Shown here: piece after piece, positions 34,799 through 45,700 of the stretch
How positions within the stretch are numbered: the stretch's first letter is position 1
How the letters are laid out: each line of letters opens with the position of its first letter
Origin: G963676795 sp963677215
GTDB taxonomy: Bacteria > Desulfobacterota > Desulfuromonadia > Desulfuromonadales > Geopsychrobacteraceae
DNA length: 64,000 nucleotides
Direction of reading: 5' to 3'
NCBI GenBank assembly: GCA_963677215.1
Contig: OY781919.1
Coordinates: 3,162,001-3,226,000 of the forward strand
Translations under genes and position numbers: made by a program
The notes under the pieces: generated by a model
What the model was told of the DNA's origin: nothing
Database searches by the model: none
What the model saw: the letters and a program-made list of their open reading frames with translations, nothing else

Positions 34799-35382
34799 TG
34801 GCCCAGTCAAACCTGCTGAATCTTCCAAATATACTGACTTTATCGCGTCTGGCTGCAATTCCGGTGGTTGTTCTTCTGCTTCAGTTTGAATCCAAGACAA
34901 CCTGCCTGTGGGCTGCGGTCATCTTTACCCTGGCGGCAATTACTGATTGGCTCGACGGTTTTCTGGCTCGAAAGATGGGGATTGTCACGGTTCTTGGCAA
35001 GTTTCTCGACCCGCTGGCAGACAAGCTGATCGTTATGGCGGCGCTGGTCATGCTGATTCCTCTCGACCGGGTTCCGGCTTGGGCGGTCTTCCTCATTCTG
35101 GCGCGTGAGATCACGGTTACCGGGATCCGTTCCATCGCCTCAGCCGAGGGGGTTGTTATTGCGGCGAGTGATCTTGGCAAATACAAAACAACCTTCCAGA
35201 TGGTTGCAATTATTGCTCTTTTGCTGCATTACCGCTACTACTGGTTCTTTGGGGTCCAGTCGGATCTGCTCTATCCATCGCTGCATAATGCCGGGATCTT
35301 TCTCTTTTATATCTCGCTGATTCTGACAATCTGGTCGGGCGCTGATTACTTTATCAAGTTTTTCAAAGTCTTTGCTCGTTAA
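34798..35382 (+). CDS. pgsA: CDP-diacylglycerol-glycerol-3-phosphate 3-phosphatidyltransferase
   Basis: A 194-residue integral membrane enzyme for phosphatidylglycerol synthesis. The CDP-alcohol phosphotransferase motif is complete: D50, D53-G54, A57-R58, G67, D71 and D75 (WLDGFLARKMG ... GKFLDPLADKL). Four to five hydrophobic helices. Translation is coupled to the transglycosylase gene by a 1-nt overlap. Confidence 0.94.
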   Translation: MAQSNLLNLPNILTLSRLAAIPVVVLLLQFESKTTCLWAAVIFTLAAITDWLDGFLARKMGIVTVLGKFLDPLADKLIVMAALVMLIPLDRVPAWAVFLILAREITVTGIRSIASAEGVVIAASDLGKYKTTFQMVAIIALLLHYRYYWFFGVQSDLLYPSLHNAGIFLFYISLILTIWSGADYFIKFFKVFAR

Positions 35383-35436
35383 GCAACTTGCTGATTTTAT
35401 TGAGATTTTAAAACGAGAAAAAAGAATAAATTTTTA

Positions 35437-35466
35437 TTGACACTCTTCGAAGCGTTTTGCTATACA
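35437..35466 (+). promoter_or_regulatory. Sigma-70-type promoter for the tRNA-Gly cluster
   Basis: TTGACA (35437-35442), an 18-bp spacer and TATACA (35461-35466) lie 29 bp before the first tRNA-Gly. The -35 box is perfect. Confidence 0.65.
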
Positions 35467-35494
35467 TACACCCGCTTCGACGACAGGTCGTTGA

Positions 35495-35569
<75 letters not shown>

Positions 35570-35624
35570 TTTATAACCTGTTATCGTTCGTGTCTGGCTC
35601 AAGGACATCGTAGTGAAATCTTGA

Positions 35625-35699
<75 letters not shown>

Positions 35700-35738
35700 T
35701 TTCATTGTCGTACACGCCGTTCGCAGATATGTCAGTCT

Positions 35739-35813
<75 letters not shown>

Positions 35814-35821
35814 TAATACAG

Positions 35822-35852
35822 AAGGACCAGTGATATGCTGGTCCTTTTTTTT
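35822..35852 (+). terminator. Terminator of the tRNA-Gly cluster
   Basis: AAGGACCAG (35822-35830) and CTGGTCCTT (35838-35846) form a stem followed by a T run. Confidence 0.85.
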
Positions 35853-35873
35853 GTTCAGTCTCTGTGTTGATGA

Positions 35874-37097
35874 TTATTTGCCATTCGCTGTCGCCGCTGC
35901 ATGGCAGGCCATCAATTCAAGCTCGATGATTCTGAAAATTTCTCCATCCAGTTTCTTTTCCTTGACCTGGTTTCCGATGATTGCGCAGATTTCCTCAGGC
36001 ATCAGGGATTTTCGGTATGGTCTGTTCTGGGCCAGCGCCTGAAAGATGTCGGCGAGCATGACGATTCTTGATTCAATGCCGAGTTCACTGGAGCTCTTTT
36101 TAAATGGGTAGCCGCTGCCATCGAGTTTTTCATGGTGGTCTGATGCCCAGTTGGTGATCTCCTCAAGGCCGCCGATTCTGCCTAGAATCCTGTAAGTAAT
36201 ATAACTGTGATGGCGCATGGCTGCGAGCCAGTCGCCGACCAGGCTGTTTTCGCTTTCGAGGATGTCGTCGGCAACGTTCAGTTTGCCAAGGTCGTGGAGG
36301 AGGGCAGCCAATTCGATCTTGTTGATCGTTTCGTTGTCGAGTTGACAGCGTGATGCCAGGTAGCGAGACAGGCTGGCAACGCCAAATGAGTGTTCCGCTG
36401 TGTAGGGGCTCTTGGCATCAACTATTTCGGCAAACAGGCGACCCATGGCAAACAGCTGATCGCTGTCCAGTTCTTCAAAGGAGGAATCCTGAGGACGGAA
36501 TTGCAGAGATGCCTGCAGATAATGATCTTCCTGTGAGATCCAGAAGGCTTCCTGGTCAGCGACGCTGAGCAGCGCATCGATAAGCTCGGGTGAGAAATAG
36601 CTGTACCTCAGCTTGGCGATTTTGTTGCAGATGGTTTCCCGGGCCGCCAGCCTGCTCGTCCTATTATAGTAGGCTGTCAACGCATCTATGCGGTCAGTCA
36701 GAAAGATCAGGTTGCTGGCCATTTTCGTAGCCTGGGAGAGATCTGTTTCTGCCAGGTCCTCCCAGCGACTGTGGTGAAAGCGGATAATGTCGACGTAGCG
36801 ATGCAGGGGCGGAAACTGGCTCAGTCGCTTTGCTCCGGTGACGCAGTGCTGATGGGATTCGCTCCAGTCAAGCTCATCGACCAGTTTTTTGTGGACTTTG
36901 GTTGAAGATACACCGCAGTCATGGATCAGTCCGGCCCGATAGATGAACCTTTGCTCTTCTTCCGACATGCCGAGCGCCCTGGCACATTCCGTCGCCATGT
37001 AGCCGACTCTCTTGCCGTGGTTGAAATCATCGATGCCAACCAGATCGAGGGAGTCTGAAAGGGCATAGATGAATTGATCGTAGTCTACTCTCATCAT
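35874..37097 (-). CDS. HD-GYP domain protein, probable cyclic-di-nucleotide phosphodiesterase
   Basis: A 407-residue protein with two HD-type domains. The first (about 20-190) has LIHDCG and RFHHSRW but no GYP motif. The second (about 215-400) is HD-GYP-like: EHSFGVASLS, LLHDLGKLNV, MRHHSYITYRIL, SDHHEKLDGSGYPF, LADIFQALAQNRPYR. Such proteins hydrolyse cyclic di-GMP or related molecules. No receiver or PAS domain is fused. Convergent with the tRNA cluster. Start at ATG 37097 or 37094. Confidence 0.83.
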   Translation of the reverse strand: MMRVDYDQFIYALSDSLDLVGIDDFNHGKRVGYMATECARALGMSEEEQRFIYRAGLIHDCGVSSTKVHKKLVDELDWSESHQHCVTGAKRLSQFPPLHRYVDIIRFHHSRWEDLAETDLSQATKMASNLIFLTDRIDALTAYYNRTSRLAARETICNKIAKLRYSYFSPELIDALLSVADQEAFWISQEDHYLQASLQFRPQDSSFEELDSDQLFAMGRLFAEIVDAKSPYTAEHSFGVASLSRYLASRCQLDNETINKIELAALLHDLGKLNVADDILESENSLVGDWLAAMRHHSYITYRILGRIGGLEEITNWASDHHEKLDGSGYPFKKSSSELGIESRIVMLADIFQALAQNRPYRKSLMPEEICAIIGNQVKEKKLDGEIFRIIELELMACHAAATANGK

Positions 37098-37357
37098 GGT
37101 CCTGTCTTCGGCTGATTACTCGGTTCATTGTTTAGTTTAGCAGGGATTGGGAGATCTTCCTGTTGTCCTGGGTTCTTTCGTAGTTCAGCTCTGGATTGAA
37201 CATTCTGATCTCGATTGTCGGGCTGACGTGTCGTACCCGTTGTTTTCTGATATTGTTAGAAACAGACCATGAGTCTTTCGCAGGGCTTGCGGATTCAGTT
37301 AATAAATGACATTATCTCAGCCCTGTTTTGTAACGTCATAAGTATCAGGGGTATTCA

Positions 37358-38215
37358 ATGCACATTGTACGTGCCACGAGTGCAGGCTTCTGTATGGGGG
37401 TCAGTCTTGCGCTGCGTAAGCTGGATGAAATGATCGCTCAGCAGTCGAAGGCCGATCATTTCTATATTCTTGGTTCAATTATTCACAATCCCCAGGTCGT
37501 CAGTGACTATGAGGCTCAGGGAGTGAAGACAGTTCAGTCCCCGGAAGAGATTCCACCTGGAGCTTCAGTCGTTATTCGGGCCCATGGGATCACCCGTCAG
37601 GTTGAAGCTTCTCTGGTGGAACGGGGTGTTCAGATTATCGATGCGACCTGCCCCAAGGTTAAGGCGGCCTGTCTTAAAATTGAAAAATGCACCGAAGGGG
37701 GACGGATTTTGCTCCTTTACGGTGAGTCTGCTCATCCTGAGGTAAAGTGCCTCCTCAGTTACGCCCAGGGTGAAGCCTGCGTATTTGACAGTCCGGATCA
37801 GCTGAATGCCGATTCACTCGATGCTGCTGGCAAATACTGCCTGGCAGCGCAGACAACTCAGGACAAGGTTCTTTTTGAACAGCTTGTCGATAAACTGCGG
37901 GCACGGGAAGATCTGGACATCAGCATTCAGAATACAATCTGTGATGCGACCCGTCGCCGTCAGGGGGAGGCAATTGAGCTTGCCAGGGAGGTTGACCTGT
38001 TTATTGTTGCCGGTGGTTATAACAGCAGCAACACCAGGCGTCTGGCCGAGGTTATCGAAGCTCAGGGGACAAAGGCGATACATGTTGAAACAGCAGCAGA
38101 GCTGTCTGTCGATGAATTGAAGAAATATAGCCGGATAGGTTTGACCGCAGGCGCGTCGACGCCCAAGCAGGTTATTGATGACATTGAGCAGTTATTGAAT
38201 TCTATTCAGGGGTAA
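37358..38215 (+). CDS. ispH: 4-hydroxy-3-methylbut-2-enyl diphosphate reductase
   Basis: A 285-residue Fe-S enzyme, the last step of the MEP isoprenoid pathway. Cluster ligands C12 (GFCMGV), C98 (IDATCPKV) and C195 (NTICDAT) and catalytic H126/E128 (ESAHPEVK) are present, with GASTP at the substrate phosphate site. It ends only 6 nt before the pfaD start, so it probably leads the pfa-ole transcript or shares its promoter; the 260 bp before it show no clear consensus. Confidence 0.95.
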   Translation: MHIVRATSAGFCMGVSLALRKLDEMIAQQSKADHFYILGSIIHNPQVVSDYEAQGVKTVQSPEEIPPGASVVIRAHGITRQVEASLVERGVQIIDATCPKVKAACLKIEKCTEGGRILLLYGESAHPEVKCLLSYAQGEACVFDSPDQLNADSLDAAGKYCLAAQTTQDKVLFEQLVDKLRAREDLDISIQNTICDATRRRQGEAIELAREVDLFIVAGGYNSSNTRRLAEVIEAQGTKAIHVETAAELSVDELKKYSRIGLTAGASTPKQVIDDIEQLLNSIQG

Positions 38216-38221
38216 ATCAGT

Positions 38222-39799
38222 TTGCAGAAAGACGCTGTGAATCTATCGGGTCAGTCGCTGGCCTTCGCTGAAACCTGTCCGGATCCGGATGGGCTTTCCA
38301 CTAAATTGCATCAGATCAATCGGCCACTTGTGCTTGGCACAGACTATTCCGACTCGCAAGGGGACAGTACTGCAGGGGTCGTCCTGCCAGTACCCTTGTC
38401 CGCATTCGGTGACAGCACTTTTGTCCGGGACCATGGCATGCGCTACGCTTATGTCGGTGGCTCCATGGCCAAGGGGATCAGTTCGGTTGCTCTGGTCAAG
38501 GCCCTGGGGCAGGCCGGAATGCTCGGTTTTTTCGGGTCGGCCGGGTTGAGTCTTGAACAGGTTGAAGGTGCGTTAGGCCAGCTGCAGCAGGAGCCCGGAA
38601 TGCCGTTTGGCTGCAACCTGATTCACAGCCCGACTGAACCGGAGCTGGAGCGCTCGCTGGTCGATCTCTATCTGCGCCGCAATGTGCACCTTCTCGAGGC
38701 TTCGGCCTTTCTGGCTCTGACCCTTCCGGTCGTGCGCTTCCGGACCCATGGCATCCATCGTGATGCTCAAGGGCGGGTTGTCACGCCGAACCGCTTGATC
38801 GCCAAGGTTTCGCGTGAAGAGGTCGCCGCCCAGTTCTTTGCCCCGCCGCCGGAAAAGATGCTGCGTGAACTGGTCGCGCTGGGCGAGCTGAACGAGGAGC
38901 AGGCCCTCATGGCCGCTGAGATTCCGATGGCTCAGGATGTGACGGCAGAGGCCGATTCCGGCGGGCATACCGACAATCGTCCGGCCCTGGCTCTGTTGCC
39001 GACCCTGCTGGCCCAGAAAGAGCAGTTTCAGCAGAGCTACAATTACCGGCAGCGCCTGCGGGTTGGGCTTGGTGGCGGCATCGCCACTCCCTCTGCGGCG
39101 TTGGCTGCTTTTACCATGGGGGCTGCCTATCTGGTGACCGGTACGGTTAATCAGGCCTGCGTCGAATCAGGAACCTGTGACGATGTTCGCAAGCTGCTCG
39201 CTGAAACCCGTCAGGCCGATATCTGTATGGCTCCGTCCGGGGATATGTTCGAACTGGGGGTCAAGGTTCAGGTGGTCAAGCGCGGAACCATGTTCGCCGT
39301 ACGCGCTCATAAGCTGTTCGAGCTTTATCGTGGTTACGACAGCATCGACAGCTTGCCTGCCGAGGAGCGCACCAAGCTGGAAAAGACCTTCTTCAAGGTA
39401 CCTCTTGAAGAGATCTGGCAGCAGACCAAAAGTTACTTCAATGTCCGTGATCCGCGTCAGGTCATCAAGGCCGAGGCCGATCCGAAATACAGGATGGCAC
39501 TGGTCTTTCGCTGGTATCTCGGTCAGTCGCCGGTCTGGGCCAACAGCGGGAACCCTGAGCGTAAAATCGACTATCAGATCTGGTGCGGTCCAGCCATGGG
39601 GGCGTTCAATGAATGGACGCGTGGCAGTTTTCTTGAGGACCCGGCACAGCGTCAGGTTGTGACGGTTGCCATGAATATCCTCTATGGTGCCGCGGTGCTG
39701 CAACGCGCCAATCAACTTAAGATGCAGGGAGGGCAGGTTGTGGACTCTTTTGCGGTATCGCCATTGCCGCTTGAGCAGATCGAGGAGTTTCTGAAATGA
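38222..39799 (+). CDS. pfaD: PfaD: trans-acting enoyl reductase of the PUFA synthase
   Basis: A 525-residue FMN-dependent TIM-barrel protein (nitronate monooxygenase-like) that reduces enoyl intermediates for the iterative synthase. AYVGGSMAKGISSVALVKALG, GMLGFFGSAGLSLEQVE, PFGCNLIHSP, LGGGIATPSAALAAF and GAAYLVTGTVNQACVESG mark the PfaD family; the C-terminal part (YQIWCGPAMGAFNEW) is also typical. TTG at 38222 has AGGGG about 10 nt before it. The stop overlaps the pfaA start (ATGA, 39796-39799). Gene order ER first matches the myxobacterial pfa1-pfa2-pfa3. Confidence 0.93.
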   Translation: MQKDAVNLSGQSLAFAETCPDPDGLSTKLHQINRPLVLGTDYSDSQGDSTAGVVLPVPLSAFGDSTFVRDHGMRYAYVGGSMAKGISSVALVKALGQAGMLGFFGSAGLSLEQVEGALGQLQQEPGMPFGCNLIHSPTEPELERSLVDLYLRRNVHLLEASAFLALTLPVVRFRTHGIHRDAQGRVVTPNRLIAKVSREEVAAQFFAPPPEKMLRELVALGELNEEQALMAAEIPMAQDVTAEADSGGHTDNRPALALLPTLLAQKEQFQQSYNYRQRLRVGLGGGIATPSAALAAFTMGAAYLVTGTVNQACVESGTCDDVRKLLAETRQADICMAPSGDMFELGVKVQVVKRGTMFAVRAHKLFELYRGYDSIDSLPAEERTKLEKTFFKVPLEEIWQQTKSYFNVRDPRQVIKAEADPKYRMALVFRWYLGQSPVWANSGNPERKIDYQIWCGPAMGAFNEWTRGSFLEDPAQRQVVTVAMNILYGAAVLQRANQLKMQGGQVVDSFAVSPLPLEQIEEFLK

Positions 39800-42700
39800 C
39801 AAAGTCAGAACATCAGCAGGAAAACATCCCGAATATCCCTCTGGCGATTGTCGGTATGGGCTGTATCTTTCCTCAGGCGGATAACCCGGGCGCCTTCTGG
39901 ACCAACATCAAGACGGGCGTCGACTGTATCAGTGAAGTTCCTGAGACGCACTGGAAGGCAAGCGATTATTATGACAGTGATCCGAAGTGTCCGGATCACG
40001 TCTACGCCAAGATGGGTGGCTTCCTGTCGCCGGTTAAATTCAACCCGATGGATTACGGGATTCTGCCGAATGCTCTGGAAGCGATCGATACCTCGCAACT
40101 GCTCGGACTGCTGGCTGTTGAACAGGCGCTCAAGGACGCCGGTTATTCGGCCGAGCGGGAATTCGATCGTGATCAGGTCAGTGTCATCCTCGGGGTCACC
40201 GGTACTCTGGAACTGGTCATTCCGCTCGGTGCCCGTCTCAGCCATCCCAAGTGGCGGGAAGCACTGCAGGATGCCGGAGTCGATGAGGAACTGGCTGAAG
40301 ACATCATGCAGCGGCTCAGTGATTCCTATGTGCCCTGGCAGGAAAATTCCTTTCCCGGGCTGCTCGGCAACGTGGTCGCCGGGCGGATCAGCAAGCATTT
40401 CAACTTCGGTGGCACCAACTGTGTCGTCGACGCCGCCTGCGGCAGTTCGCTCAGCGCCATCAATCTGGCGGCCCTTGAACTGTCCACCGGCAAGGCCGAT
40501 ATGGTTGTCACCGGCGGGATCGACACCTTCAACGACATCTTCATGTACACCTGCTTCAGCAAGACTCCCGCACTCTCGCCCTCGGGACACGCCAGGCCTT
40601 ACGCCGATGACGCTGACGGCACGACGCTCGGTGAAGGGCTCGGGGTGGTCGTACTCAAGCGTCTGGCTGATGCCGAGCGCGATGGCGACAGGATCTACGC
40701 GGTCATCAAGGGGATTGGATCCTCGAGCGACGGGCGTGGTGGTGCGATCTACGAACCGAATGCCAACGGCCAGACCAAGGCTCTGCGCCGTGCCTATCAG
40801 CAGGGCGGCATCGAGCCGGATTCGGTCGAGCTGATCGAAGGACACGGCACCGGGACCAAGGTCGGCGATGCCATCGAGGTCTCCGCCCTCAAGCAGGTGT
40901 TCGGTACGGCCGACAGCCCCTGGTGTGCTCTGGGCTCGGTCAAATCGCAGATCGGCCATACCAAGGCTGCCGCGGGTTCGGCCGGGATCATCAAGGCGGC
41001 CCTGGCGCTCTATCACAAGGTGCTGCCGCAGTCGATCAAGGCTGAACAACCGCAACAGATCCTGCTTGACGCCGGTTCGCCATTTTACCTGAACAGCAAG
41101 ACCCGCCCCTGGATTTCCAGAACAGGTCAGCCGCGCCGGGCCGGGGTCAGCGCTCTTGGATTCGGCGGGAGCAACTTCCATTGTCTGCTTGAGGAATATC
41201 GTGCCGAAAAGCTGGCCGTTGACTGGAACGCCGCAGTACAGATCCTGCCGCTGTGCTGGAACGATGAAGAGTCGCTTGCTGCTCAGCTGAAAAAACTTGA
41301 ACAGGTCTCGGACTGGCATGCGCTACGAAGTTTTGCCGCTTCCCAGCGTGCTGATTTTTCTGCCGACGCGGACAGGCGTATAGTTGCGGTCGTTGAGGAG
41401 CAATCCTTCTCTGCTTCGGTGGTGGCGGATAAACTGAGACGTCTCCATGGACAGGCCGGAGAGAAAGCCTTCCTGGATACGCCGGACGGACTTTACTTTG
41501 CCCATGGCAAGTTTGACGGTGAGGTCGCTTTTCTGTTCCCCGGTCAGGGAGCTCAGTATCCCGATATGCTCGGTGATCTGGCCGTTCAGTTTCCTGAATT
41601 TTTCTCAGCATTGGTCGGCTTCGACGGCCAGTTTGCCGATTTGACAGAGCAGGGTCCAGGTCGTTTCGCCGATATCATCTATCCGCCGCCACGCTTCAGC
41701 GGCGAAGAGAGAACCAGAGACATAGAGATCCTGCGCCAAACCGAAAATGCGCAACCGGCGATCGGTGCCGTCAGCTTCTCTTCAGCTCAGGTGCTCCAGC
41801 GTTTCGGCGTTGTTCCTCAGGCTGTTGCCGGACACAGCTACGGCGAGCTGGTTGCTCTGGCCTGCGCGGAAGTATTGAGCGCAGAGCAGTTGTTCGAACT
41901 TTCCCGGCTTCGCGGTGAAGCGATGGCTGCAGGAAAAGGTGACCGCGGCAGCATGCTGGCGGTATCCGCTCCTTTGGAAACGATCGAAACCTTTATGCGT
42001 GGATCAGGGCTCAAACTGGTGCTTGCCAACCGCAACACCCCGACTCAGGGGGTTCTCTCAGGTTCAACGGAAGAGATTGAAAAGGCCGCTCAGTTGCTCA
42101 GTGACAAGGGGATCACCGCGACACGCCTGAACGTCGCGGCGGCTTTTCACAGTGAGCTTGTCGCTCCGGCGATCGCTCCGCTCTCCAAACGACTGGGCGA
42201 AATGAAGATCGCTGCCCCACAGCTGAAGGTTTACGCTAACACGACCGGTGTTCAGTATCCCTACGGTGAAGAGAACATCAAGCAGTTGCTCGCTCAGCAG
42301 CTGGCCCGGCCGGTCAATTTCGTCGCAGAAGTCGAGAATCTCTATCGTCAGGGCGCGCGGATCTTTGTCGAAGTGGGGCCCGGCGCTCGTTTGTCGGCAA
42401 TGGTTAGGACCATCCTTGGCTCGCAGCCGCATCAAGCTCTGGCGCTCGATTCTTCCGCAGGAAAACGCTCTGGGGTCGTTGACCTGGCCCGGCTGCTGGC
42501 TCAATGCGCTGCCCTCGGGATGCCGGTGAAGCTGTCGGCCTGGGATGCCGATTTCGCTGTGTCAGCCGAGCCCGAGAAGAAGGGGGGGCTGGTCGTAGAA
42601 CTGACCGGCGCCAACCATTTCAAGCAAAAAGCAAAACGTCCACCATTAGCCAGAAAGAAGGATCCTGTGTCGCAACAGAGCACGGATAATCATAGACCCG

Positions 42701-45700
42701 TTCAGGCCGCAGCCGAAACGGTTCAACCCCAGACTCAACGTCCCGCTCCGCACGACCTGCACCAGGCCCTGCAGGTAACCCAGCAGAGCCTGGCGACATT
42801 GCAGAACCTGCAGGCCCAGACGGCCAGACTTCATCAGCAGTTTCTCGAAGGTCAGCAGGCCGCGACCCATACCTTCATGCGCCTGATCGAGCAACAGAAT
42901 GCCCTGCTCCAGGGGCATCCGTTGCCCGTAGCTCCAGCCGTTGTTCAGCAGCCTGTCGCCGCGCCGCAAAAGATACAAATTCCTGTGTCCGTTGCACCGG
43001 AACAGCCGTCTTCAGTCGTTGTTCCAGCAACTGCGCAACCAGGTTCGCAGCTGATTGAACCCGCCCCTGATCATGCTGTAGAACATCAGCAAAGCGGTGC
43101 TGGTCAGCAGATAGCTCCGACTCTGCTGACGATCGTTGCGGAAAAGACCGGCTACCCGGTTGACATGCTGGAACTCGGCATGAATCTCGACAGCGACCTT
43201 GGTATCGATTCGATCAAGCGGGTCGAGATCCTTTCGGCCCTGCAGGAAGCCCTGCCGGGGAGCGCCGCGATCAGTCCGGACGATCTGGGCCGGCTGCAGA
43301 CGCTCGGTGAGATCGTCGCCTACCTGGACGATAACTCAGGCCCTGTTGCACTAGGGGCTGATACTGTTTCAGTGTCGTCCGATGTGGCAGCGTCAGAGGT
43401 CGAACAGGCCCTGCTCAAGGTTGTCGCCGAAAAGACCGGCTACCCGGTTGATATGCTGGAACTTGGCATGAATCTCGACAGCGACCTTGGGATCGATTCG
43501 ATCAAGCGGGTCGAGATCCTCTCGGTCCTGCAGGAGGCCCTGCCTGATCTTCCCGCAGTCAAACCGGAGGATCTGGGAGTTCTGCAGACCCTCGGACAGA
43601 TCGTCGCTCATCTGCTCGCTCAGGGGGGGAGTGTGTCGGCAGCTGTTCCAGTCGCTTCTATTGCTGTGGCGTCTGTAGCTGTCGCCGAAACCCTGCTCAG
43701 GGTCGTGGCCGAAAAGACCGGTTACCCTGTTGACATGCTTGAGCTCGACATGGCTCTCGACAGCGACCTTGGGATCGATTCGATCAAGCGGGTCGAGATC
43801 CTCTCGGCACTGCAGGAGGCCTTGCCTGAACTGCCGGCGGTCAAGCCTGAGGATCTGGGAGTGCTGCAGACCCTGAGGCAGATTGTCGAACACCTCGAAC
43901 AGGGGGCTCCGAAGTCCGCTGAGCATGCGACAGTTGCTGTGTCCAGAGGATCTCTTGATCAGAACCTGGTAGCCGAAACTCTGCTGGCGGTGATTGCGGA
44001 AAAGACCGGTTATCCGGTTGAGATGCTTGAGCTCGGCATGAGCCTAGATGCTGACCTGGGGATCGATTCGATCAAGCGGGTTGAAATCCTCTCGGCGTTG
44101 CAGGAACAGCTGCCCGCGGCGCCAGCGATCAAGCCGGAGCATCTGGGCACACTGCAGACTGTCGAGCAGATTGTCGAATTCCTGACCACGCTCAGCGGCG
44201 GAGACACCTCTGTACCACTGTTGGTTGATGGTGAGACAGCTGCGGCTGCCGGGATAACACGTCAGCTGCTGGAGGTTGTCCCTTTGACCTCCCAGCGTGC
44301 GACCTATGATTTCCAGGAGACGCCGGGCAAGGAGGTCTGGATCAGCGATGATGGCTCGAAATTAGTTGATGCAGTCTGTCAAAAGTTTATCGCCAAACAG
44401 CTGATTCCAAGAAGAATTGACCTTGCCAAGGTCGTTGATATGTCGCCAGGGGTTCAGGTTGCAGGTCTCGTCATCCTGGCACCGTTGAAAGGCACGAATG
44501 ATAGCTATCTGCGTGATGCGTTTCTAGCCTTCAAGCGTCTGAGCGAAGCCCTGAACAAGGCAGCTATATCCGGTGGCGGCTTCTTTGCCAGCGTCTCGCG
44601 GCTCAACGGTCATTTCGGTCTCAGCAGCGCCGGTTCGATCAAGGATTCGCTATCCGGTGGCCTGGCCGGTCTGGTCAAAACTGTTGCCCACGAATATCCG
44701 GCGTTGCATTGTAAGTCGATCGACCTGGCTTCGGAATTGGAGATCGAGTCGACGGCGGCAGCGCTTGTTGATGAAATCTTTATCGAGGCGCCGCTCGAAG
44801 TCGGCATCACCGGCAGGGGGCGTTTTGCTCTTGAGCTGAAAACGGCTTCTCTGCAAGAGAGCGAAACGGCGGTTCCGCTCGCTGAAGGGGATCTGGTCGT
44901 CGTCAGTGGCGGCGCACGTGGTGTCACTGCCGAGGTCGCGGTAGCTCTGGCACGTTGCACCAAGGCAACCCTGCTGTTGCTCGGCCGTAGTGCTGAGCCG
45001 CAGGCTGAAGCCGCCTGGCTTCAGGGGCTGACCGATGAACAGCAGATTAAAAAGGCGATCCTCGCTCATGCACAGACAGTTCTGAAACCGGTTGAGGCCG
45101 ATCGAGAATATCGGCGCATCTGTGCCAACCGGGAAATCAGGGCAACTCTGGAGCGGGTACTCAAGGCTGGAGGACGGGCGATCTATCATTGCGCCGATCT
45201 GCGTGATGCCGCAGGGCTGCGTGCTGTCATTTCCGCTTGTGCAGCTCAATACGGTCCGGTCAAGGGGCTGATCCATGGTGCGGGTGTCCTTGCTGATAAA
45301 CTGATCCGTGAAAAAACCGCCGAACAGTTCGAGAAGGTCTATGGAACCAAGATCAGCGGCTTACGTAACCTCTTAGCCAGCGTTGATCCGGCTCAGCTGA
45401 AAATCCTGGTGATGTTCTCCTCTTCAACAGGGCGCTTCGGGCGTATCGGGCAGGTCGACTACGCCGTCGCCAACGAGGTCCTCAACAAGATTGCCCAGCA
45501 GCAGGCCCAGCAAAATCCTGACTGTCGCGTGGTCTCGCCGAACTGGGGACCTTGGGATGGCGGTATGGTCAATGCCGGTCTGAAGAAGGTTTTTGCCAGC
45601 GAGGGGATTGAGGTGATCGACCTTGCAGCCGGCTCCTCCTATCTGATGCAGGAGTTGTCGACTCCGACCGGAGGAGCTGTCGAGGTTGTCATTCTGGGCG

